Numbered from the stretch's first letter, positions 27,049 through 36,318 are shown. The stretch: 64,000 bases of DNA from Pontibacter oryzae (GCF_003576375.1 NZ_QWGE01000002.1:124001-188000); one strand, 5' to 3'. Notes: generated by a model from the letters alone, not told the origin. Numbers and translations are program-made.

Positions 27049-29184
27049 TTACGACACAATCAATAAAGTAAAAACGACAATAATTGCCGGAAATACATAG
27101 TGTTGGTATACTTTGGCAATCTGGCTTTCGGTATCATACTTTTTGCGTTTCACAAACTGCACAATAGATGTCCCTATCAGCGAGGTGATCATAACATAGG
27201 TAAATATAAAAATCTTGTCTGATATAGTGGCATACTCCATAACCGGTTTATAGGCAGAAAAGTACAGCGCAATAGAAGCCAACAAAGAGGTTACCTGCAT
27301 AGCCTCCATGGTTTCGAAGCGGTGCAGCGGGATGAATACCGAGAAATAGGAAACGATGAGTATAACAAGCAAGGGCGTAAGTACCTTCAGGAAAAAATCT
27401 ACGCGGGCACGGGCAAGTACGTATGTGTAGCTGAATTTATAAAATGGCAGCGTTCGCTGTTGGTCTTTAAATGTGTTCACAAAAGAGACAAGGTCGTGGT
27501 CATAGCCAACATACTGGTCTACATACTCCCAACCTTTCATGTCGAAGATAGAGTCATTCAGTGCTGTGGCAGATGGCTGCACAAGAAAAGGCTGAACTGC
27601 GGCGGATGGCTGGAAATGAATGGAGAATTTCTGTTTGTCGAAGGGGTAGTTACGGAGGTCAGGCTCAAACAGAAACTTACCTGAAACTTTATACAAGTAC
27701 TCATACAAAGTTGGCAACACAGATTGTCTTGTCCTGCTGAGTAGCTTTATATCGAGGAGATACTCGTGACTGGTCTCGCTGCGGGCAGCATTAGTGAAGT
27801 CTATCTGATTTATGGCTATCTCGCTGTTTGTAGATAATTGCAGGTAGAAAGTAGCATAAAAACTTCTGTCTAAATCGCTGACACGGTTAATTTGCACCAT
27901 ATCAATGTGTGTGTACAGCACGGGTACCTGGCTAAGCGAGTCGTTGATCCGCAGATATTGCTCCGGAGCTAAGATATGCCGCGACAGCGAAGGAGGCTTC
28001 CAGGCAAGCAGCACATCGCCTGCTTTAGAACGTTCCGGCGTGAAATACCAATCATCGAACCAGCCCCGGTAAATACGGCTGCCACTTATATACCGTTCGA
28101 GCCCACGGTTTATTCGTGTGCGGATATCCGGGGACTCGTTGGAGTTGTCTTGAGCTGCTGATGCCATTAGGCCAATGGCATCAGCCATGCGCGCGCCAAA
28201 ACTGAGTTGCAAGTCTAATTTCTCGCCTGGCACAACCTCTTTCTGAAACGCTGGTATTTGCTCCTGAAGTCTCAAATTGAATGTGCCAGGGATGCCAATC
28301 ACACTCAGATCGTATAACTCACCGTAGATTTCACCGTCCGTTTGAGAAGCAACAAACCCTAAATCCCCTAGTCCTGTGAAAACAGGTAGGTTCACACCAG
28401 TTTTCCGCAAGTGTTTAATCAAAGTGGAACTGATGACGCTTTCAAATGATAATAACAGAAAATCTGAATTACCGGCCAACAAATGGCTAAGGCTATCCAG
28501 GTCTGCCTGTTTAAATTGGTAGTTGGCTGGGTACCACTTTTCCAATACAACTTTAAATTCCGGGTCAGTTTTTTCCAGCGCGCGCATTTTATCCAGCAGG
28601 GCAAAAGAGTAAAGGTCTCCTGCCTTACCTATAAATGAAGGCCGCTTATACTTTCCCTTTAGCAGTAGCTCAAAGCGTGCCTCTACATCTTTTATACTTT
28701 GCTCATACGTGAACATATTGGGGTAATCCTTAAAAAGCGGAGTGAGGGAGTAACCACCGATAAAGGGCACGCCGGCAGGACCAACTACTTCAGAAATTGC
28801 CTTGGACCGGGTGGAGCTCCAGCAACCAACATAGCCAATCAGGTTCCTATCACCGATGGTTTCTTCTACCACTTTCCGTGCTTCGGCGGGGCTACCTTTA
28901 TCATCGAGGTATTTAACCCGCAACTGCCTGCCATCAATGCCGCCTTGCTGGTTGATGATATTGACATGGGTATCAATTACAAAGTGTACAACTTCAAGGT
29001 CGTTTTTGCTGAGCTCTATGTTATTAAGTATAACGCCGATAGTGTAATAGCCCGTTAAGCTTGTATGGGCATAGAAATGCTTGTAGAGTATAAAACCCAC
29101 AAGAATGGCTCCTGTAACAAGTACAGCAATCTGATAATAAAGAGCCCTATGGATTGTTGCTATGCCAGACATCCCCTGAAACAC
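27049..29184 (-). CDS. type I periplasmic-binding domain fused to a pentameric ligand-gated ion channel (Cys-loop-like)
   Basis: The protein has 711 residues. An N-terminal membrane anchor or signal (about 16-36) is followed by a LivJ/ANF-receptor-like binding domain (about 45-400; INQQGGIDGRQ 77-87, DDKGSPAEARKV, GCWSSTRSKAISEVVGPAGVPFIGG). From about 418 to 590 comes a beta-sandwich typical of ligand-gated channel extracellular domains (FYATFYLQL 442-450), with the hallmark Pro loop NYPFDKQ at 512-518 and no Cys pair, as in prokaryotic members. Four membrane segments follow: M1 about 594-617 (with a conserved Pro604), M2 622-645, M3 654-677, M4 692-711. Aligned to GLIC by eye, M2 gives Glu624 at -2', Ala628 at 2', Thr632 at 6', Leu635 at 9', Ala639 at 13' and Phe642 at 16', a cation-channel pattern. 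It stands alone, so the ligand is unknown. Confidence 0.88.
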   Translation of the reverse strand: MFQGMSGIATIHRALYYQIAVLVTGAILVGFILYKHFYAHTSLTGYYTIGVILNNIELSKNDLEVVHFVIDTHVNIINQQGGIDGRQLRVKYLDDKGSPAEARKVVEETIGDRNLIGYVGCWSSTRSKAISEVVGPAGVPFIGGYSLTPLFKDYPNMFTYEQSIKDVEARFELLLKGKYKRPSFIGKAGDLYSFALLDKMRALEKTDPEFKVVLEKWYPANYQFKQADLDSLSHLLAGNSDFLLLSFESVISSTLIKHLRKTGVNLPVFTGLGDLGFVASQTDGEIYGELYDLSVIGIPGTFNLRLQEQIPAFQKEVVPGEKLDLQLSFGARMADAIGLMASAAQDNSNESPDIRTRINRGLERYISGSRIYRGWFDDWYFTPERSKAGDVLLAWKPPSLSRHILAPEQYLRINDSLSQVPVLYTHIDMVQINRVSDLDRSFYATFYLQLSTNSEIAINQIDFTNAARSETSHEYLLDIKLLSRTRQSVLPTLYEYLYKVSGKFLFEPDLRNYPFDKQKFSIHFQPSAAVQPFLVQPSATALNDSIFDMKGWEYVDQYVGYDHDLVSFVNTFKDQQRTLPFYKFSYTYVLARARVDFFLKVLTPLLVILIVSYFSVFIPLHRFETMEAMQVTSLLASIALYFSAYKPVMEYATISDKIFIFTYVMITSLIGTSIVQFVKRKKYDTESQIAKVYQHYVFPAIIVVFTLLIVS

Positions 29185-29340
29185 ATAAACGACTCAAAAG
29201 CGCATTTTTTGCAGGCCTTTTAAGTATAAATAGTTATATATCAGATATATACGAGGTTTGGGTGAGATGCGCTTTATTTTTAAAGTTTATGTTAGGTTAA
29301 TGTGTTAGCTCACAAATGACAATCTAATAAATTGCATAAA

Positions 29341-29369
29341 AAAAGCCAGGCTATATAAGCCTGGCTTTT
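29341..29369 (-). terminator. terminator of the parA to lepB operon
   Basis: AAAAGCCAGGCT (29341-29352) pairs with AGCCTGGCTTTT (29358-29369) around a five-base loop. Read on the minus strand it follows the lepB stop by about 28 bases and ends in T residues. Confidence 0.9.
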
Positions 29370-29396
29370 CCTGATATTGAATCAAACGAAGGTGCT

Positions 29397-30503
29397 CTAA
29401 TCTATGATGTTAAAAATGCGGTTCCAGCGAATTCTGCTGAAGAATGAGCCTTCCGGGTTGGTAGACATCCAAATCATTACTGCTTTACCCACAACATGAT
29501 CGGCAGGTACGTAGCCCCAGTAGCGTGAGTCCAAAGAGTTGTGGCGGTTATCGCCCATCATAAAGTAATAGTCCTGCTTAAAGGTATACTGTGTTACTTC
29601 TTTGCCATCTATGAAAAGCTTTCCGTCGCGCACTTCGGCGTTTTCGTTGTGCTCGTATTCAGTGATTACCCTTTCGTAAAAAGGCAGCGATTCTGGGGTA
29701 ATGGCTACCGTAGCCCCTTCCTTTGGAATGTATATTGGGCCGAAGAAATCGCGGTTCCACTTATACTTGCTCGGCACCTGCGGGAAAATCGCCGCTTCAA
29801 CCTCATCTGGAGCGGCTCTGTAAAGTATAACCTCTTTAATGAAGTCGAGCTGCTCAATCTCTTTGGCAAGTTCGGGTGTGGCATCAATCAGGTAGCCTTT
29901 ATCGAACATTTGCTTATCGGCCAGGTTGATGTTGCGGTCCTGGAAAAACTTGTCTGAAAGCTGCATGGTAGGTATAATAATATACTTAAACTGCATCTTC
30001 TCAGGGTTTTCGATGGCCTTGCCGTTGATGTAGACCTGCATATCCCTTACCTCCAGCGAATCGCCGGGTAAACCAATGGCGCGCTTGATGTAATTGGTGC
30101 GCAGGTCCGCGGGGTGTTGCTCCTCAGGCGGATAGTTGAACACTACCACATCGTTGCGCTGTACTTCTGAGAAGCCCGGCAAGCGGTATGATTTCAGCTG
30201 GATGGCATCAGAATAGGAGGGGATGTTAGTGCCCCAAATAGTCTGGTGCGTCAGCGGCACCTGCAATGGCGTCATAGGAGTGCGTGGCCCGTAATGCAAC
30301 TTGCTCACAAACAGGAAGTCGCCTACAAGCAGCGATTTCTCCATCGATGGCGTGGGTATGGTGTATGCCTCAAAAGTTGCCCAGCGGATCAGGCTTGCCG
30401 CGATCACAGCGAAAAGTATGGCATCGCCCCACTCACGGGCAAAGCTTTTCTTTTTCTTAGGCTCTTTTGTTACGGGTTTCTTCTCCCAGAATTTTACGTT
30501 CAT
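29397..30503 (-). CDS. lepB: signal peptidase I
   Basis: The protein is 368 residues from the ATG at 30503 (an in-frame TTG two codons earlier is less likely). A basic stretch and one membrane segment (about 24-44) precede the catalytic serine in TIPTPSMEKSLL (Ser53). The general-base Lys140 lies in YIKRAIGLPGDS, and box E is MGDNRHNSLDSRYWG. Roughly 130 extra residues sit between boxes D and E, a common expansion in Bacteroidota. It removes signal peptides at the outer face of the inner membrane. It is the last gene of the operon, 15 bases after dapB. Confidence 0.96.
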   Translation of the reverse strand: MNVKFWEKKPVTKEPKKKKSFAREWGDAILFAVIAASLIRWATFEAYTIPTPSMEKSLLVGDFLFVSKLHYGPRTPMTPLQVPLTHQTIWGTNIPSYSDAIQLKSYRLPGFSEVQRNDVVVFNYPPEEQHPADLRTNYIKRAIGLPGDSLEVRDMQVYINGKAIENPEKMQFKYIIIPTMQLSDKFFQDRNINLADKQMFDKGYLIDATPELAKEIEQLDFIKEVILYRAAPDEVEAAIFPQVPSKYKWNRDFFGPIYIPKEGATVAITPESLPFYERVITEYEHNENAEVRDGKLFIDGKEVTQYTFKQDYYFMMGDNRHNSLDSRYWGYVPADHVVGKAVMIWMSTNPEGSFFSRIRWNRIFNIID

Positions 30504-30518
30504 TTGCAATAGCTATGG

Positions 30519-31235
30519 TTATAGATTCAGCATGTCTTTCATGCCATACACGCCTTGTCGGCCCTGTATCCATGCGGCAGCCATAACAGCGCCCTCTGCA
30601 AAACCGGCGCGGCTGTGCGCAATATGCCCCAGTTCGATCGTGTCGACATCGGAGTTGTATGTAACGATGTGTGTACCCACAACGTCCGGCTCGCGCTCCG
30701 AAGCGATGTTTAATTTAGTTTTTTCTTCCGGATTATCACTTACCCAGCCCTCTAAATCTTTGTAGCTGGCAAGGATGCCTTCGGCTGTAGTGATGCCGGT
30801 GCCACTTGGTTTGTCTACTTTTTGCAGGTGATGCACTTCCCGGATACTTACCTGGTAAGCTTTATACTCCTGCATCTTGCTGGCTACAAACTCATTGAAG
30901 TGAAAAAACAGATTCACGCCTACGCTATAATTAGAAGCATAGAAAAAGGCACCGTTATTTTCTGCGCAAAGCTTTTTGGCATCTTCAAACTGATCGAGCC
31001 AGCCAGTAGAGCCAGAAACCACAGGTATGCCATGCGTGAGGCAGTAGCTGATATTAGCAAAAGCAGACTCAGGATGCGTAAATTCAATAGCTACATCCGT
31101 ATTCTGTCCGGTGTATTCTTTCAGTTCAGCAGTATTGGAGTGGTCAATTTTCCCAACAATCTCATGACCTTGGGCCAAGGCCATTTGCTCAATGGTTTTA
31201 CCCATTTTGCCGTAGCCAATCAATAATATCTTCAT
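30519..31235 (-). CDS. dapB: 4-hydroxy-tetrahydrodipicolinate reductase
   Basis: The 238-residue protein has the nucleotide-binding start MKILLIGYGKMGKTIEQ, SGSTGW, ASNYSVGVNLFF, and the catalytic/substrate region EVHHLQKVDKPSGTGIT. It performs the second committed step of diaminopimelate and lysine synthesis. Its ATG overlaps the stop of the DUF5683 gene upstream (ATGA), indicating translational coupling. Confidence 0.97.
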   Translation of the reverse strand: MKILLIGYGKMGKTIEQMALAQGHEIVGKIDHSNTAELKEYTGQNTDVAIEFTHPESAFANISYCLTHGIPVVSGSTGWLDQFEDAKKLCAENNGAFFYASNYSVGVNLFFHFNEFVASKMQEYKAYQVSIREVHHLQKVDKPSGTGITTAEGILASYKDLEGWVSDNPEEKTKLNIASEREPDVVGTHIVTYNSDVDTIELGHIAHSRAGFAEGAVMAAAWIQGRQGVYGMKDMLNL

Positions 31236-31906
31236 TTGGGTCTGGTATAAAGCGTAAGCGTAAAGCCTGGCGTTAGGTTGCCGGGCTGTGAGGTTAAGTG
31301 CAGCAAATTAGGCCGTACTTGCAAGGCTAACTCGTCGCTGATATCGAAATCTTTCATGTGGGCGTGCACATAAGCTTCCGCAATTTGTAAGGCGTAAGCC
31401 CCAACAGAAAGTATGATCGTGAGGTCGCGGTTACGGCGCCAGAAGTCCCGGCGGTATCGGAGTGCGTTAATTGCGGTTTGTCCGTTGGCTGTACCTAAGT
31501 ATTGATTATCTGCAAACTGGTCTATAGTGGTAGAGTCGCCGTCTACCCGTATATTTAGCGCTTCTCGGTAGTCCTGATAATTTTTGTTATTGTCAAAATA
31601 GAAGTACCCAAGCACGGCACCCGTCGCATAAACTAATGGCAGCTTCCAGTAGGCTTTGTTGTAGAACTGCCCACCGCCTGGTATAACAGCAGAAAAGAGC
31701 GCTGCCTTGGCAGGTTTATCCCAGCTGCTGAGCGGCTGCTTAAAGTTTGACAAGAAAAACTTATTCTTCTCTGCTGCTACGGTATCAGGCACGAGCACAC
31801 GCACTGAGTCAGGGCCTGAGGTAATTACTTGGCCATGTACAGTTTCCGGTGAAACGTAAAAAAGCGCGGCCAGGAGCCATACTGCAATACCAGTCTTCAG
31901 CCTCAT
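31232..31906 (-). CDS. DUF5683 domain membrane protein
   Basis: The 224-residue protein has a signal peptide (about 1-25, ending near ETVHGQV). A DUF5683-type core contains KAALFSAVIPGGGQFYNKAYWKLPLVYATGAVLGYFYF, a helix pair (about 66-103), and a later hydrophobic helix around LTIILSVGAYALQIAEAYVHAHM. The family is conserved in Bacteroidota in exactly this parB-dapB context, but its function is unknown. Envelope location follows from the signal peptide and helices. Confidence 0.88.
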   Translation of the reverse strand: MRLKTGIAVWLLAALFYVSPETVHGQVITSGPDSVRVLVPDTVAAEKNKFFLSNFKQPLSSWDKPAKAALFSAVIPGGGQFYNKAYWKLPLVYATGAVLGYFYFDNNKNYQDYREALNIRVDGDSTTIDQFADNQYLGTANGQTAINALRYRRDFWRRNRDLTIILSVGAYALQIAEAYVHAHMKDFDISDELALQVRPNLLHLTSQPGNLTPGFTLTLYTRPK

Positions 31907-31912
31907 TAAGCT

Positions 31913-32827
31913 TTAGTAGTTTAGTATTTCTAAAATCCGGTTCAGCTCATCTACCGATACAAAAGGTATTTTGATTTCGCCTTTGCCATCGTTATTGGCT
32001 TTCACCTGAATTTTGGTGCCGAACTGCGAAGCAAGCTTCGTTTCAACGGTTTTCAGCTCTTCGTCATACTTGCCAAACTGCAGTTTCTGCTGCGCGTCAG
32101 GTTTTTTCTTAGCGTTCTGCAGGTTGCGCACCAGTTCTTCTACCTTACGCACCGATAGTTCTTTGGCTACAACTTCCTTGAAAACGTCAAGTTGCTGCTC
32201 AATCGTATCAATGTTGATGAGGGCACGGGCATGGCCCATCGAAATAACATTGTCGCGCAGGGCGATCTGGATATCAGGCGGCAATTTTAAAAGGCGCAGG
32301 TAATTGGTAACAGTCGTGCGCTTTTTACCCACGCGGTCGCCAAGCTCTTCCTGCTTCAGGCTGCACTCCGAGAGGAGGCGCTGGTAGGAGAGGGCAATCT
32401 CGATGGCGTTCAGGTTTTCGCGCTGTATGTTCTCGATCAGGGCCATTTCCAGCATCTGCTGGTCATCGGCCTTGCGGATAAACGCAGGAATAACGGTTAG
32501 CCCGGCAATTTTGGAGGCCTGGTAACGGCGCTCACCCGAAATTAGCTGGTAGCTGTTCTGGCCAAGTTGGCGAACGGTAATAGGCTGAATGATGCCCTGT
32601 ACTTTAATAGATTCGGCCAATTCCTCCAGCGCAGCCTGATCAAAATGGGTGCGGGGCTGGTAAGGGTTGGTCTCTATCTGGTTAATGGCTATATCTGCGA
32701 TGGTATTGACTTCGTTTAGGATGGAAGATTCTGTTTTCCCGGTATACTTGTTGCCCTCCAAAAGAGAGCCCAAGCCTCGGCCGAGGCCGCTTTTGCGTTT
32801 CGCTGCAGAATTTTTGTTATCAGACAT
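31913..32827 (-). CDS. parB: chromosome-partitioning protein ParB
   Basis: The 304-residue protein has an N-terminal KSGLGRGLGSLLEG, the ParB CTPase/nuclease-like domain (AINQIETNPYQPRTHFD, QGIIQPITVRQ, LISGERRYQASKIAGL), a helix-turn-helix DNA-binding region (SLKQEELGDRVGKKRTTVTNYLRLLKLP) and a C-terminal dimerisation part. It binds parS sites and loads as a clamp on origin-proximal DNA. It lies 12 bases after parA. I found no TGTTNCACGTGNAACA-type parS site in the window. Confidence 0.97.
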   Translation of the reverse strand: MSDNKNSAAKRKSGLGRGLGSLLEGNKYTGKTESSILNEVNTIADIAINQIETNPYQPRTHFDQAALEELAESIKVQGIIQPITVRQLGQNSYQLISGERRYQASKIAGLTVIPAFIRKADDQQMLEMALIENIQRENLNAIEIALSYQRLLSECSLKQEELGDRVGKKRTTVTNYLRLLKLPPDIQIALRDNVISMGHARALINIDTIEQQLDVFKEVVAKELSVRKVEELVRNLQNAKKKPDAQQKLQFGKYDEELKTVETKLASQFGTKIQVKANNDGKGEIKIPFVSVDELNRILEILNY

Positions 32828-32839
32828 GTACTCGTATTG

Positions 32840-33622
32840 TTATTTCGCCAGCACTACACTGTTCTTCTCTGCTATCTCGCGGGCCAGGTTCAGGTAGCTA
32901 AGGGCACCCTTGCTCTCTGCATCGTGCAGCAAGGCCGGTATGCCAAAGCTTGGCGACTCACTCAATTTTACGTTTCTAGGGATGATCGTATCGAAAACCA
33001 TCTGCTGGAAGTGTGTTTTAACTTCTTCCACTACCTGGTTACTCAGGCGCAAGCGCACGTCATACATAGTCAGCAGGATGCCTTCTATAGCCAGCTCTGT
33101 GTTCAAGCGCGACTGGATGATCTTGATCGTGTTAAGCAGCTTGCCAAGTCCTTCGAGGGCAAAATACTCGCACTGCACCGGAATCACCACAGAATCTGCG
33201 GCTGTAAGTGAGTTAACCGTAATCAAGCCAAGCGATGGCGAACAATCGATGATAATGTAGTCGTACTGCTGCTTCAGGGCATTAAGTGCCACGCGCATCT
33301 TCTCCTCGCGGTTGTCCATGTTGATCATCTCAACCTCAGCACCCACTAAATCTATGTGAGACGGAATCAGGTCTAGAAATTCTATACTTGGCGACTGCAG
33401 GATAATATCTTCGGCTTTAACATCCTCTACCATGCATTCGTAAATGCTGCTGGTAATGGTGGCCGGGTCAAAACCCAGACCGGATGTGGCGTTTGCCTGA
33501 GGGTCTGCGTCTACTAAAAGTGTTTTATATTCTAAGGCTGCCAGGCTGGCGGCCAGGTTAATAGCCGTGGTGGTTTTTCCTACTCCACCTTTCTGGTTGG
33601 CAACCGCAATAATCTTTCCCAT
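32840..33622 (-). CDS. parA: chromosome-partitioning ATPase ParA (Soj)
   Basis: The protein is 260 residues from the ATG at 33622. The start is chosen because [19 protein letters not shown] is the canonical N-terminus and an AGGAAAG ribosome-binding-like stretch precedes it; a TTG six codons upstream overlaps the previous gene. The deviant Walker A is KGGVGKTT, with [16 protein letters not shown] and [13 protein letters not shown] as Walker A'/B. It forms ATP-dependent dimers on DNA to position ParB-bound origins. Confidence 0.97.
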   Translation of the reverse strand: MGKIIAVANQKGGVGKTTTAINLAASLAALEYKTLLVDADPQANATSGLGFDPATITSSIYECMVEDVKAEDIILQSPSIEFLDLIPSHIDLVGAEVEMINMDNREEKMRVALNALKQQYDYIIIDCSPSLGLITVNSLTAADSVVIPVQCEYFALEGLGKLLNTIKIIQSRLNTELAIEGILLTMYDVRLRLSNQVVEEVKTHFQQMVFDTIIPRNVKLSESPSFGIPALLHDAESKGALSYLNLAREIAEKNSVVLAK

Positions 33623-33629
33623 TCTTTCC

Positions 33630-34310
33630 TTATAGTTCAATAGTTTGACCTATCTCCATCAAAATAAGTTCCTTATCAGCCATCTGCGCCACTTCCATCA
33701 CTTCCTCCTTGTCAATGGCAATGTAAGGGAAGGTGTCGAAGTGCATGCCAATCACCTTGTCAACCTGTACAAAATCAGCGGCTATCATGGCATCGTGAAT
33801 GTCCATAGTAAAGTTATCGCCAATTGGCAGCAAGGCAAAATCCACGTCAAACTGCTCCGGTATAAGCTTCATGTCATACGTCAGGGCAGTGTCGCCGGCG
33901 AAGTAGAACGTTTGTGTTTCTGTTTCCACTACAAAGCCTGCAGCACTTCCGGCGTACGTGCCGTCGGGCAGTGAGCTGGAGTGGATGGCATTCACCATTT
34001 TAACTGTTCCGAAAGGCAGTGTTACCTTGCCGCCCGTGTTCATTGGGTGCAGGTTCTCGAGCCCTTTCTGGCCATACCAGTTGGTGATCTCAAAAGTGGC
34101 TACAATAGTGCTGTTGTTATTTTTGGCAATTTGTTCTGCATCGTGCACGTGGTCCTGATGGCCATGCGATAGCAGGATATAATCGGCCTTTATATCGTCT
34201 ACGTTGATGCTGGATGCTAACTCGTTAGGGGAGATGAACGGGTCGAACAACACGCGTTTTTCTCCAATTTCAAACAGGAAGCAAGACTGGCCGTAGTACG
34301 TTATTTTCAT
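33630..34310 (-). CDS. metal-dependent hydrolase, UPF0173 / metallo-beta-lactamase fold
   Basis: The 226-residue protein begins [14 protein letters not shown] and has the metal-binding motif [12 protein letters not shown], then [11 protein letters not shown] and a late GMHFDTFP histidine. This is the UPF0173 (YtkL-like) group of soluble metallo-beta-lactamase-fold hydrolases. The natural substrate is unknown. It heads the minus-strand cluster, with its stop eight bases before the parA ATG, so it is probably co-transcribed with the partition genes. Confidence 0.92.
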   Translation of the reverse strand: MKITYYGQSCFLFEIGEKRVLFDPFISPNELASSINVDDIKADYILLSHGHQDHVHDAEQIAKNNNSTIVATFEITNWYGQKGLENLHPMNTGGKVTLPFGTVKMVNAIHSSSLPDGTYAGSAAGFVVETETQTFYFAGDTALTYDMKLIPEQFDVDFALLPIGDNFTMDIHDAMIAADFVQVDKVIGMHFDTFPYIAIDKEEVMEVAQMADKELILMEIGQTIEL

Positions 34311-34613
34311 AATCTTATCAAATTTGAGTAGTGATATTTGCTATGCAAGATAGTTTATACCTGCACAAAGATACATTTTTTTAGCCATAAAGATGAGTTG
34401 AACTTTAGGCCACAGGCGTTTATTTTTCCACAAAAGCGGGGCGTTTTTCAATTATTTAAAGTGGCCTGTAGTTATGAAACGCATAAGTGGACGATTCGGT
34501 ATATGCCTGCCCTGCACAAGCCAAAGTATGATGCCAGGCGAGGCAAGACAAGTATAGCTCTTCCCTCCAAGCGCATCGAAATGTATACTTCTGGAAGCCA
34601 AGTATAAAACGCA
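34311..34613. other. intergenic region upstream of the hydrolase-parAB cluster
   Basis: About 300 bases between two minus-strand units. I see no credible frame, RNA gene or clear promoter pair. Three AAGTATA/TATACTT words lie between 34550 and 34610. Confidence 0.45.
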
Positions 34614-34644
34614 AAAAGGCAGACGGTTAACGCGTCTGCCTTTT
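34614..34644 (-). terminator. hexosaminidase gene terminator
   Basis: AAAAGGCAGACG (34614-34625) pairs with CGTCTGCCTTTT (34633-34644). Read on the minus strand it lies about 25 bases after the stop and ends in T residues. Confidence 0.9.
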
Positions 34645-34668
34645 CAGTTATGTTTTTAAGCTAAAGGA

Positions 34669-36318
34669 TTATGGTAAACTCTTCACCGTCCAGTTGGCAT
34701 AATCGGCAAAGTAGTTGGCATTCCAGCTTTTATAACGCGGCACCATGTGCTGCTGCAGCCGGCGCTTAAAGTCCTCGAAGTTCTTCTGTTTCGGGTTAGT
34801 CCAGAGAGCCTCGCTCAAGGCTGTCATCCGCGGGAAAACCATGTATTCCAAGTTGTCCACAGTCGGGATGTACTCGGTCCAGACGTTGCCTTGCGCGCCT
34901 AAAATATACTTAGCCTCCGGTTTGCCTTTCAGTTGGGCGGGCAGCGGGTTATAGTTGTAAACGGCATCTAGCGGGTTGTAACCGGGTATCTGCAGGCTGT
35001 CGGCTTTGGTCTTGGCCTGGTAGAGGTTAAAGTATAAAGGCTTCAACGGCGTCATGATGACCGGGTGCTTTTTCAGGGCGGCTTCAGCTCCCTTTTTGTC
35101 ATCGGCCCAGTTCATTACAATAGCCGTAGTATCCAGGTCACCTTCCAGTATCTCGTGCCAGCCTATGATCTTCTTGTCCTTTTTGGCCAGGTAGCCCGCC
35201 ACTTGCTCTATAAAGTATGTCTGCAGCCCTTTTTCGTCTTTCAGGTTATGCTTTTTTATGAACTGTTGCGCCTGTGGGCTTGCCTTCCACCACATTTTGC
35301 TGGTTTCGTCGCCGCCAATATGTATGTACTGCGATGGAAACAAGTCTGCCACTTCCTCGAACACGGTTTTTAGGAACTTGAAAGTTTCCGGTGTGGGGGC
35401 CAGCACGTTGTTCTGGCGGTTATACATGCCCCAGGTAAAGGCTACGTTCCAGGTCGTGTCGGGGCGTGTGCTAAACTCGGGATAAGCCGCAATGGTGGCG
35501 CGGCTGTGGCCCGGTATGTCGATTTCGGGAATGATGTTGATGCCACGAACTTGCGCATATTTGATCACCTCTTTCACCTCTTCCTGCGTAAAGAACCCTC
35601 CGTAGCGTTTCGGGTTGTAGCGCACCGGCTTATCGAAGAAATGGCCGATGAGCGTTGAGTCGCGCCAAGAGCCGATACTGTTCAGTTTAGGGTAGCTCTT
35701 GATTTCGATGCGCCAACCCTGGTCGTCGGTTAGGTGCCAATGGAAGTTGTTGAACTTATGGAAGGCCAGGTAATCGATATACTTTTTCACGAACTCCAGT
35801 GGGAAGGTATGGCGCACCACATCTAGGTGCATGCCCCGGTAAGCAAACTGCGGGTAATCGGTGATTCTTACTGGCTCTACCGTAATGGCTTTTTCCGGAG
35901 TGATAGGGAGCAGTTGCAGCAGGGTTTGTTGTCCGTAAACAATGCCGTTTATATCCTGTGCGCTTAGAGTTATACTTCCGTTGCCAGCCTGCAGTACATA
36001 CATTTCTTTGCGTGTGGCAATGGCTGGGTCATACTTCAGGTGTATTCCCTCTGCTGCGGTTTCGCCTTTTGCTAGTTTCTTGGTAGCTAGCTTAATCCCT
36101 AGCTGCGCCTGCAGTAACTCTTGAAGGTAGGATGCCTGTGCCTCGAGCGGCGCATCAAAGAAAATGGTGCTCCTCCGAGTTAAGGTTACTGGCCCTTGTT
36201 TAAGGATTACCACTTGCTGCGGCTTCGGTATGATGTTGGCCGCACGCTGGGAATTTGCTAAAAACGGCGCAAATATGGCGCACAGGAATAGACCCAGTAA
36301 TTGTAAGTTTTTTCGCAT
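34669..36318 (-). CDS. beta-N-acetylhexosaminidase, GH20
   Basis: The protein is 549 residues from the ATG at 36318, where MRKNLQLLGLFLCAIFAPFLANSQ forms a signal peptide; an upstream in-frame start at 36378 would bury it. A GH20b-like N-terminal domain precedes the barrel: RGMHLDVVRHTFPLEFVKKYIDYLAFHKFNNFHWHLTDDQGWRIEIK, IIPEIDIPGHSRA, and the catalytic Asp-Glu pair in HIGGDETSKMWW. It removes terminal beta-linked GlcNAc or GalNAc from chitin oligomers, glycoproteins or cell-wall fragments in the periplasm. No polysaccharide-utilisation partners (SusC/D) are adjacent. Confidence 0.95.
   Translation of the reverse strand: MRKNLQLLGLFLCAIFAPFLANSQRAANIIPKPQQVVILKQGPVTLTRRSTIFFDAPLEAQASYLQELLQAQLGIKLATKKLAKGETAAEGIHLKYDPAIATRKEMYVLQAGNGSITLSAQDINGIVYGQQTLLQLLPITPEKAITVEPVRITDYPQFAYRGMHLDVVRHTFPLEFVKKYIDYLAFHKFNNFHWHLTDDQGWRIEIKSYPKLNSIGSWRDSTLIGHFFDKPVRYNPKRYGGFFTQEEVKEVIKYAQVRGINIIPEIDIPGHSRATIAAYPEFSTRPDTTWNVAFTWGMYNRQNNVLAPTPETFKFLKTVFEEVADLFPSQYIHIGGDETSKMWWKASPQAQQFIKKHNLKDEKGLQTYFIEQVAGYLAKKDKKIIGWHEILEGDLDTTAIVMNWADDKKGAEAALKKHPVIMTPLKPLYFNLYQAKTKADSLQIPGYNPLDAVYNYNPLPAQLKGKPEAKYILGAQGNVWTEYIPTVDNLEYMVFPRMTALSEALWTNPKQKNFEDFKRRLQQHMVPRYKSWNANYFADYANWTVKSLP

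Noticed and set aside
29397-34310. parS site near parAB
   Set aside because: I checked the CACGTG occurrences that I could see in the window; none has the TGTT/AACA flanks of a parS site.
34338-34607. 89-codon plus-strand frame in the spacer upstream of the hydrolase-parAB cluster
   Set aside because: It has no motif or biased codons and lies in a likely promoter region.
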